Assembly: GCF_002008365.1 (NCBI RefSeq)
Contig: NZ_MRDL01000023.1
Location: forward strand, 69,599 to 133,598
From: Rhizobium leguminosarum bv. viciae USDA 2370
GTDB taxonomy: Bacteria > Pseudomonadota > Alphaproteobacteria > Rhizobiales > Rhizobiaceae
Direction of reading: 5' to 3'
DNA: 64,000 nt
In this document: piece by piece, positions 58,703 through 64,000 of the stretch
Numbering within the stretch: the first letter of the stretch is position 1
How the letters are laid out: every line of letters begins with the position of its first letter
Position numbers and translations under genes: made by a program
Notes under the pieces: generated by a model
The model's database searches: none
Told to the model about the DNA's origin: nothing
The model's input: only the letters and a program-made list of their open reading frames with translations

Positions 58703-59290
58703 TCACCCGCCCTGGCACCAGCCGTGTCGGGCACCATCCCATGATCGGGCAAGCCCTTCCTTGATCAAGGCATCGCCCAGCGAATTGCCTGCACGAAATA
58801 CGGTTCGCAGTTTGCGTCCATATTTGTCTTCGTCACGGAACCCGGCCGCTAGCGAGAATTTTTCAGCGTTGAGCAGCGTCAGCAGGCGGGATTTTGCCGC
58901 CTCACCCTTTATCCGTTCCGCCTCGCACCGGGGCGGGCTGAGTTCAGGCGTATCGATGTCGGCGATGCGGATTTTCTCGCCGTTGAACCAGAATGTGTCG
59001 CCGTCGACGACGCAGTTCGCTCGATGGCTTCCGTCGCAGATCGAAAATGCGGTCGACAATGAATCCGTCGTCGGTTTCTTGGTCAAAGTGGCGAGATCGG
59101 GAAGAACGTCGGCGCCGCCATAGGCAAGCCAACCCCCAACAGCAATGATCACGGTGCATAGAACTGCCGTCGAGCGTTTACGCCATCTGTTCCGGCCAGA
59201 TCTCAGCAGTCCTCCACCCGCGCGCTGCCGGTCGCGACCGCCTCCGGCCTTCGGCGGCTTTCTAAACGGAATCACATTTGATTTCGCCAC
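58703..59290 (-). CDS. Membrane-anchored thermonuclease (SNase family)
   Basis: A 195-residue protein. A basic N-terminus is followed by one hydrophobic segment (STAVLCTVIIAVGGWLAYGG, ~40-60) that should anchor it or direct export. The SNase domain has ANCVVDGDTFWFNGEKIRIA and DIDTPELSPPRCEAERIKGE, with the Asp/Arg/Glu surroundings of staphylococcal nuclease, and a later DEDKYGRKLRTVFRAGNSLG. SNases cleave DNA and RNA with calcium. Homologues occur next to traG on rhizobial plasmids. It could trim cell-surface or periplasmic DNA during transfer, or be stored as an exclusion factor; this is speculation. It lies 299 bases from the traG stop. Confidence 0.87.
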   Translation of the reverse strand: MAKSNVIPFRKPPKAGGGRDRQRAGGGLLRSGRNRWRKRSTAVLCTVIIAVGGWLAYGGADVLPDLATLTKKPTTDSLSTAFSICDGSHRANCVVDGDTFWFNGEKIRIADIDTPELSPPRCEAERIKGEAAKSRLLTLLNAEKFSLAAGFRDEDKYGRKLRTVFRAGNSLGDALIKEGLARSWDGARHGWCQGG

Positions 59291-59589
59291 TTTCCGATCC
59301 CCTCGTTTCGTCTCAACCTATGTCGGACCCGGTTTCATCTGCGTTTACGGAGGAGCTTGGCTCCGGGCTGCGGTGTGGCCGGCAAAATGGTGCGCGACGG
59401 GCGGGGGCAGTCGATCCCGCCTCCCCTTCGGGCCACTATGTTGAGGCTCCTGCGGCTGCCCTGTTTTCCTCCCGTCACGCAACGAGAATTCCCGAAATCC
59501 CGCCCGCCGGGCGTCGCTATGCTGATTTCTCCGATACTCTTCATTTTTCTGGATCAGCCTTGCTCGGTTGCACCGCGCGCCGGCTTGGA

Positions 59590-61521
59590 TCATGCAGGCT
59601 TTGGCGTATCCCCGACCATGTGAAACCTGTTTGTGCCGACGCATGCTTTCATGTCGTCGCGCCGGAACCAGATGGCTCGTCCGCATCGGAGTGGGGCGTT
59701 TCCTGCGGTGAAGACGATCTGTTCGTCGGCGCGCATGCGCAAAACTTCATGCGGCTGGATGAGCGGTCTGGCGGCAAGCTGTTTCGAGCGCGTGCGCGAT
59801 GATCCCTTTGCCTGGAAACTCCGGCTCACCTGGTCGATCTCGACCGTGGTCATGCCGCAGCGCCGGGAGATGTAATCGGCGGTTTCGGGATCGTTGATCG
59901 CGGCAAACGAAATCCAGCTGGCACTCTCGAACCACTTACTTGCCGCGTCGCGGCCGCCATAGGTTTCGCGCATCTGGCCGATCGACTGATAGATCATCGT
60001 CAGCGTGATGCCGTATTTGCGACCGGCGTCGCGAGCGGTCTCTATGATCCGCATGTAGCCGAGGCGCGCGACCTCGTCGAGGAGAAACAGGGCGCGCCCC
60101 TTGATCTGTCCGTCGCGATTGTAGATCGCATTCAGAAACGAGCCGATGATGACGCGCGCAAGACCGGAATGGGTCTCCAATGTCTTGAGGTCTATGTTGA
60201 TGAAGACGTCCGTATTGCCGGACGCGATCTCGTTGGTCGCGAACTTCTTTCCAGACACGAGTGCTGCGTAGTTCGGATAGGAAAGCCAGTGTGTTTCCTT
60301 GACCGCGTTGGCGTAGACGCCGGAGAAAGTTTCCGGCGTCATGTTGACGAAGGCTGCGACGTTTTCCTTCACAAAATCCGAGCCCGAATTGTCGTAGATG
60401 TCTTGCAGCCGTTTGCGCAATGTCGGCTCCGGCTCCGAGAGGTTCATGCGCACCTGCCGAAGCGTCTGGTCGTGCTCGTCCGTGCGGCCGGACAGGCAGA
60501 CATCGGCGATCAGCGCCGTCAGCAGTTGCAGCGCCGATGCGCGAAAGAAGTCGTCACGGACACCACGCACGCCTCCGCCGTCGCTCATGATCCATGAGGC
60601 GACCGAGGCAATATCCTCTTCCTTCGTCCCGCCGAAACGACCGACCCAGTCCAGCACGTTAAAACCGATGTCAGGCTTCCTTGGATCGAGGACGAATACA
60701 TCCCTTCCGGCTCCGCCGCGATGCACGGAGACCATCGGTGCGACCTCGTTCGAAGGATCGAGCACGATCAGCGTGCCGCCCCATTTCAGTGCCGTCGGGA
60801 TCGTCACCGACGTCGTCTTGAAGCCACCGGAACCGGCAAAGACGATCCCGTGCGACGAGCCGAACGAGCCATCGAAGCACAGCAACGGCGACTTGCCGCC
60901 GGCGCCCCACGTCTCAGCGCTGTCGGCGCGAAACGCTTGGCTCCCGACACTGTCCTTGTCGACCCGATAGCGCTCGCCGATGACGATACCACCGGCATCG
61001 GGAAACAGCTTTGCTGCCTCCGTCAGTTTCATCCAATCCGCTTCGCCATGGAGCGCCCGCTTGCCCTGAATGCGTTTTGGCTCGGCCCTTGCGAATGCCG
61101 CATTGCCGATGAGCGCGACGCGAAGCGCGAAGCAGGCACATAAGAGCGCCGCACTCGCGCCGATCGACGTCGCTGGATCGAGAAAGGCCCAGACCGTCTT
61201 GTCGGCGGGTACTGTCATGAAAGCGGAAAGGCGCATTGTTTCGCGAATGGCTGCGATCAAGATCGTCCCACTGCATCCCGCGACGACGCCCCAACCTGCC
61301 TGCTTGATATTGATCGAACCGGCGCTCGAAAACAGCAACAGAATTCCGATCGCCGCACTGGCCACATAGGGCAATGCGATGCCCGCCCGCCCCCATGCCA
61401 GTCGCGCGGCCTCGGTCTTGCCAAAACCGGAAAGCCACTGCTCTACCCCTGTCATCCCGATGACGACCAGGATCATCAACGTCCCTGGCATGACGACGAG
61501 CGCAATCCTATTGATCGTCAT
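59590..61521 (-). CDS. traG: TraG conjugal coupling protein (VirD4-like T4CP)
   Basis: A 643-residue inner-membrane ATPase. The ATG at 61521 overlaps the end of traD, implying translational coupling. N-terminal membrane helices include [20 protein letters not shown] and [15 protein letters not shown]. Walker A is [14 protein letters not shown] (residues ~228-241) and Walker B is [13 protein letters not shown] (~476-488). Length and the [13 protein letters not shown]-like region ([20 protein letters not shown]) match Ti-plasmid TraG. The protein links the relaxosome to a type IV secretion channel. No mating-pair-formation genes (trb or virB) are in the window, so the plasmid is either mobilised by another or carries them elsewhere. 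Confidence 0.95.
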   Translation of the reverse strand: MTINRIALVVMPGTLMILVVIGMTGVEQWLSGFGKTEAARLAWGRAGIALPYVASAAIGILLLFSSAGSINIKQAGWGVVAGCSGTILIAAIRETMRLSAFMTVPADKTVWAFLDPATSIGASAALLCACFALRVALIGNAAFARAEPKRIQGKRALHGEADWMKLTEAAKLFPDAGGIVIGERYRVDKDSVGSQAFRADSAETWGAGGKSPLLCFDGSFGSSHGIVFAGSGGFKTTSVTIPTALKWGGTLIVLDPSNEVAPMVSVHRGGAGRDVFVLDPRKPDIGFNVLDWVGRFGGTKEEDIASVASWIMSDGGGVRGVRDDFFRASALQLLTALIADVCLSGRTDEHDQTLRQVRMNLSEPEPTLRKRLQDIYDNSGSDFVKENVAAFVNMTPETFSGVYANAVKETHWLSYPNYAALVSGKKFATNEIASGNTDVFINIDLKTLETHSGLARVIIGSFLNAIYNRDGQIKGRALFLLDEVARLGYMRIIETARDAGRKYGITLTMIYQSIGQMRETYGGRDAASKWFESASWISFAAINDPETADYISRRCGMTTVEIDQVSRSFQAKGSSRTRSKQLAARPLIQPHEVLRMRADEQIVFTAGNAPLRCGRAIWFRRDDMKACVGTNRFHMVGDTPKPA

Positions 61522-61723
61522 TGCCGAAGGCCTCCACGCCGATTGCCGTGAGCCTGGACCGCTCGGTATCGTCACTCTTGATGCGGCGCGCTGCATCGAC
61601 CAGCGCGCCCAGCAACAGCGCTCGCTTCTCGTAGCGCAGACCGGCCTTGACGATCAGTCCGCCGAGCTCGATCTTTTCTCGCGTGTCCTTCTTGCGGGCG
61701 TCGGATGTCATCGTCCTCGCCAT
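61508..61723 (-). CDS. traD: TraD conjugal transfer protein
   Basis: A 71-residue protein with the Ti-plasmid TraD text [20 protein letters not shown] followed by [18 protein letters not shown]. It starts four bases after the traC stop and overlaps the traG start by 14 bases. TraD is a small accessory component of the transfer operon in pTi-type plasmids. An internal ATG at 61711 is possible but the upstream one is kept. Confidence 0.92.
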   Translation of the reverse strand: MARTMTSDARKKDTREKIELGGLIVKAGLRYEKRALLLGALVDAARRIKSDDTERSRLTAIGVEAFGNDDQ

Positions 61724-61727
61724 GCGT

Positions 61728-62021
61728 TCAAGCCTCGCCAGCGCTGCCCGCGCCCGCGCCAGACGTGACCGGCGCGGTTTGCTGCGAGACGACGGCTGCC
61801 CCTCCCCTTTCTTTTCCGGCCGTAGCGCCCTGCCCTCCGCGAAATCGCTTGGTCAGTTGCTCAAACGCTGCCTGAAGCTCCGCCTCGTCGATCTCGATCT
61901 CGCCAAGGCCCGCCTTGAGCGCGATCCGTCCGATGCGTTCCGCTTCCCGGGTCTCGGCGATCTTGAGCTGTTCCTGCAGCTTGGCGATTTCGTCGCGAAG
62001 TTTCGCGGATGGCTTCTTCAT
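61728..62021 (-). CDS. traC: TraC conjugal transfer protein
   Basis: A 97-residue protein; GGGAGACAG precedes the ATG at 62021. It opens [20 protein letters not shown] with a coiled coil and continues [40 protein letters not shown], as in Ti-plasmid TraC. The C-terminal ~35 residues are Gly/Ala-rich. It is the first gene of traC-traD-traG, divergent from traA, with oriT between them. TraC is an accessory relaxosome protein thought to help TraA at oriT. Confidence 0.92.
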   Translation of the reverse strand: MKKPSAKLRDEIAKLQEQLKIAETREAERIGRIALKAGLGEIEIDEAELQAAFEQLTKRFRGGQGATAGKERGGAAVVSQQTAPVTSGAGAGSAGEA

Positions 62022-62096
62022 GTCCGTCTGTCTCCCTGGGTGCGAAAGCTTGTCTTTCGAACCCAGTTTTTCGGACCGGAGTGCGGAACGCACTAC

Positions 62097-62109
62097 TGTG
62101 AATCCTACA
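62097..62109. promoter_or_regulatory. 13-bp element shared by the traC and WGR upstream regions
   Basis: TGTGAATCCTACA at 62097-62109 is identical to 57703-57715. Read on the minus strand it is TGTAGGATTCACA, containing TAGGAT, which could be a -10 element for both leftward genes. It lies 76 bases before traC and directly before the WGR gene. Confidence 0.45.
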
Positions 62110-62160
62110 ATCGCCAAGGGCGATGCTTTCGGGAATGATCCCGGCCGTTCCGAAGGAGCG

Positions 62161-62205
62161 GCTTCCAAGGGCGCAATTATACGTCGCTGGCGCGACGTGT
62201 TGCTG
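62161..62205. other. oriT, RSF1010/Ti-plasmid type
   Basis: CCAAGGGCGCAATTA lies at 62165-62179, next to the inverted repeat ACGTCGC-TGGC-GCGACGT at 62181-62198. On the minus strand this reads inverted repeat, then TAATTGCG|CCCTTGG. This is the arrangement of the RSF1010 nic region (inverted repeat followed by TAA-x-TGCG|CCCT) and of Ti-plasmid oriT, which also sits between traA and traC. The nick is predicted on the minus strand between the complements of 62172 and 62171. The 5' end then points to lower coordinates. Confidence 0.93.
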
Positions 62206-62276
62206 AGAGAGCCTCGTGGGGCGGCCGCTCCCGACGAGCCTTTTGATTTCGTTCGCAACCGGGAGAGAACTCCGCC

Positions 62277-64000
62277 GTGGCCGTCCCTCACTTCTCCGTC
62301 AGCGTCGTCGCGCGTGGCTCCGGCCGCAGCGCGGTGCTGTCGGCGGCCTACCGGCACTGCGCCAAGATGGAGTTCGAGCGGGAAGCCCGGACGATCGACT
62401 ACACGCGAAAGCAGGGGCTCCTGCATGAGGAGTTCGTGATCCCTGCCGACGCGCCGGAATGGGTGTGCAGCATGACTGCCGATCGCTCGGTCGCCGGCGC
62501 ATCCGAGTCCTTCTGGAACAAGGTGGAGGGCTTCGAGAAGCGATCCGACGCGCAGCTCGCCAAGGACGTTACCATAGCCCTGCCGCTCGAGCTGTCTGCC
62601 GAGCAGAACATCGCGCTCATGCGCGACTTTGTGGCGGGCCACATCACCGCGAAGGGCATGGTCGCGGACTGGGTCTATCACGACGCCCCGGGCAATCCTC
62701 ACGTCCACCTCATGACCACATTGCGCCCGCTGACCGAAGACGGTTTCGGTTCGAAGAAGGTCGCCGTGCTCGGCCCGGACGGCAAGCCAATCCGAAATGA
62801 CGCAGGCAAAATCGTCTATGAGCTGTGGGCCGGTAGCACTGAGGATTTCAATGCGTTTCGCGACGGCTGGTTTGCCTGCCAGAACAAACATCTGGCGCTT
62901 GCCGGCCTCGATATCCGCATCGATGGCCGTTCCTTCGAAAAGCAGGGTATCGACCTCGAGCCAACCATTCACCTCGGCGTCGGCGCCAAAGCCATCGAGC
63001 GCAAGGCCGAGCAATCCGACCACAAGTCGGAGACCTCGACTCCCAAACTCGAACGCATCGAGCTTCAGGAGGAGCGCCGCAGTGAGAATGCTCGACGCAT
63101 CCGGCGTCGTCCCGAGATCGTGCTTGAGCTGATCACGCGGGAGAAGAGCGTCTTTGACGAGCGCGATGTAGCGAAGGTCCTGTACCGGTACATCGACGAT
63201 GCCCGGCTTTTCCAAAGCCTGATGGTGAGGATACTGCAGAGCCCGGAAGCGCTCCGGCTCGAACGCGAGCGGATTAATCTTGCGACCGGGGTCCGGGAGG
63301 CGGCGAAATACACCACGCGCGAGATGATCCGGCTCGAAGCCGAGATGGCCAACCGTGCGATCTGGCTCTCCGGTCGCGCCTCCCGTGGGGTCCGTGAGAC
63401 GGTGCTGCAAGCGACATTTGCGCGCCATTCCCGTCTGTCGGATGAGCAGCGAACGGCGATCGAACATGTCGCCGGGGCCGCGCGGATCGCCGCTGTCATC
63501 GGTCGCGCCGGCGCCGGCAAGACGACGATGATGAAGGCTGCGCGCGAGGCATGGGAAGCGGCCGGCTATCGTGTCGTCGGCGGCGCCTTGGCGGGCAAAG
63601 CCGCCGAGGGATTGGAGAAGGAAGCAGGCATCCAATCGCGCACGTTGTCATCGTGGGAGCTTCGCTGGAACCAGGGACGCAACCAGCTCGACAACAAGAC
63701 GGTGTTCGTGCTCGACGAAGCCGGCATGGTGTCGTCACGGCAGATGGCGCTGTTGGTCGAAACCATAACCAAGGCTGGCGCCAAGCTCGTCCTTGTCGGT
63801 GATCCGGAACAGCTGCAGCCGATCGAAGCAGGCGCCGCCTTTCGTGCGATCGCCGATCGCATCGGCTATGCCGAACTCGAGACAATCTATCGTCAGCGCC
63901 AGCAATGGATGCGCGATGCCTCGCTCGATCTGGCGCGTGGCAATATCCGCAAGGCTGTCGACGCCTACGCCGCTTATGGTCGAATGATTGGTTTGAGACT
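62277..64000 (+). CDS. traA: TraA conjugal relaxase/helicase, 5' part (partial)
   Basis: A GTG at 62277 after GGGAGAG opens the frame, which stays open to the window end (574 codons). The MobA/MobL-type relaxase domain starts VAVPHFSVSVVARGSGRSAV and contains the metal-binding histidines in GNPHVHLMTT (residues ~139-148); the early Tyr in SAAYRHC (Tyr25) is the likely nucleophile. From ~385 a RecD/TraI-like helicase begins: RLSDEQRTAIEHV, Walker A IGRAGAGKTTMMKAA (~409) and KTVFVLDEAGMVSSRQMALL, then LVGDPEQLQPIEAG. This matches TraA of Ti and symbiotic plasmids (~1,100 residues, MOBQ class). It nicks oriT and unwinds the strand. Confidence 0.95.
   Translation, partial: MAVPHFSVSVVARGSGRSAVLSAAYRHCAKMEFEREARTIDYTRKQGLLHEEFVIPADAPEWVCSMTADRSVAGASESFWNKVEGFEKRSDAQLAKDVTIALPLELSAEQNIALMRDFVAGHITAKGMVADWVYHDAPGNPHVHLMTTLRPLTEDGFGSKKVAVLGPDGKPIRNDAGKIVYELWAGSTEDFNAFRDGWFACQNKHLALAGLDIRIDGRSFEKQGIDLEPTIHLGVGAKAIERKAEQSDHKSETSTPKLERIELQEERRSENARRIRRRPEIVLELITREKSVFDERDVAKVLYRYIDDARLFQSLMVRILQSPEALRLERERINLATGVREAAKYTTREMIRLEAEMANRAIWLSGRASRGVRETVLQATFARHSRLSDEQRTAIEHVAGAARIAAVIGRAGAGKTTMMKAAREAWEAAGYRVVGGALAGKAAEGLEKEAGIQSRTLSSWELRWNQGRNQLDNKTVFVLDEAGMVSSRQMALLVETITKAGAKLVLVGDPEQLQPIEAGAAFRAIADRIGYAELETIYRQRQQWMRDASLDLARGNIRKAVDAYAAYGRMIGLR

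Noticed and set aside
59335-59544. 69-codon minus-strand frame between traG and the nuclease gene
   Set aside because: No ribosome site and a low-complexity basic composition; the same stretch is open in other frames.
1-64000. CRISPR arrays, tRNA or rRNA genes, replication genes (repABC), type IV secretion genes
   Set aside because: I looked for regularly spaced repeats, cloverleaf-like tRNA ends, RepA/RepB/RepC and Trb/VirB motifs and found none.

Overview
The window looks like part of a large plasmid of a Rhizobiales alphaproteobacterium (Rhizobium, Agrobacterium, Sinorhizobium or a relative). The right end carries a Ti-plasmid-type DNA-transfer block: a traA relaxase gene, a recognisable oriT of the RSF1010/Ti class, and traC-traD-traG. 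The left two thirds carry catabolic and sugar-transport clusters typical of rhizobial plasmids. The species cannot be named from the sequence alone.

Layout. 1-2.5 kb: the end of a GMC oxidoreductase gene, a ferritin-like protein gene, a frameshifted FAD-dehydrogenase small subunit and a decayed acyl-CoA ligase. 2.5-5.5 kb: a MocR-type regulator divergent from a methionine gamma-lyase-like gene, then a DapA-family gene cut off by an IS6-family element. 6.4-11.4 kb: a class-V aminotransferase, a LysR regulator, a RidA protein, a nitrilase and a sulfite-oxidase-like molybdoenzyme, probably one nitrogen/sulfur catabolic unit. 11.4-15.9 kb: a decayed, gene-poor stretch with remnants, a GntR regulator and one unknown protein. 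15.9-18.2 kb: two exported proteins, one a glycerophosphodiester phosphodiesterase. 18.5-21.3 kb: acetyltransferase, HAD phosphatase and DegT-type aminotransferase genes.

21.7-38.4 kb holds two sugar-type ABC systems with three ROK-family regulators. The first (25.1-30.7 kb, minus strand) has a Tat-exported binding protein, two permeases, a Gfo/Idh/MocA dehydrogenase and an ATPase, and ends at a strong terminator. The second (33.7-38.4 kb, plus strand) has a binding protein, an ATPase, a fused double permease and a TIM-barrel isomerase. A frameshifted chemoreceptor lies between 23 and 25 kb. 38.4-42.6 kb: an FnrN-type oxygen sensor and an amino-sugar set (kinase, GntR/UTRA regulator, degenerate SIS protein).

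42.9-58.5 kb is plasmid-biology territory. Genes are separated by long GC-rich leaders and nearly all are on the plus strand: a Toprim protein, DUF1419, a frameshifted DUF3085-like gene, a 1,699-residue DNA methylase-helicase fusion, a ParB-like protein, the ArdC antirestriction protein, DUF736 and several very small proteins. 58.7-64 kb: a membrane-anchored thermonuclease, traG, traD, traC, oriT and the start of traA.

Polarity read from the oriT sequence indicates that the minus strand enters the recipient first, running from oriT toward lower coordinates. The 43-58 kb block is then the leading region, and its plus-strand genes use the transferred strand as template. I propose that this block is an establishment and anti-defence module. 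Several single-base frameshifts across the window point to decay or to base-call errors.
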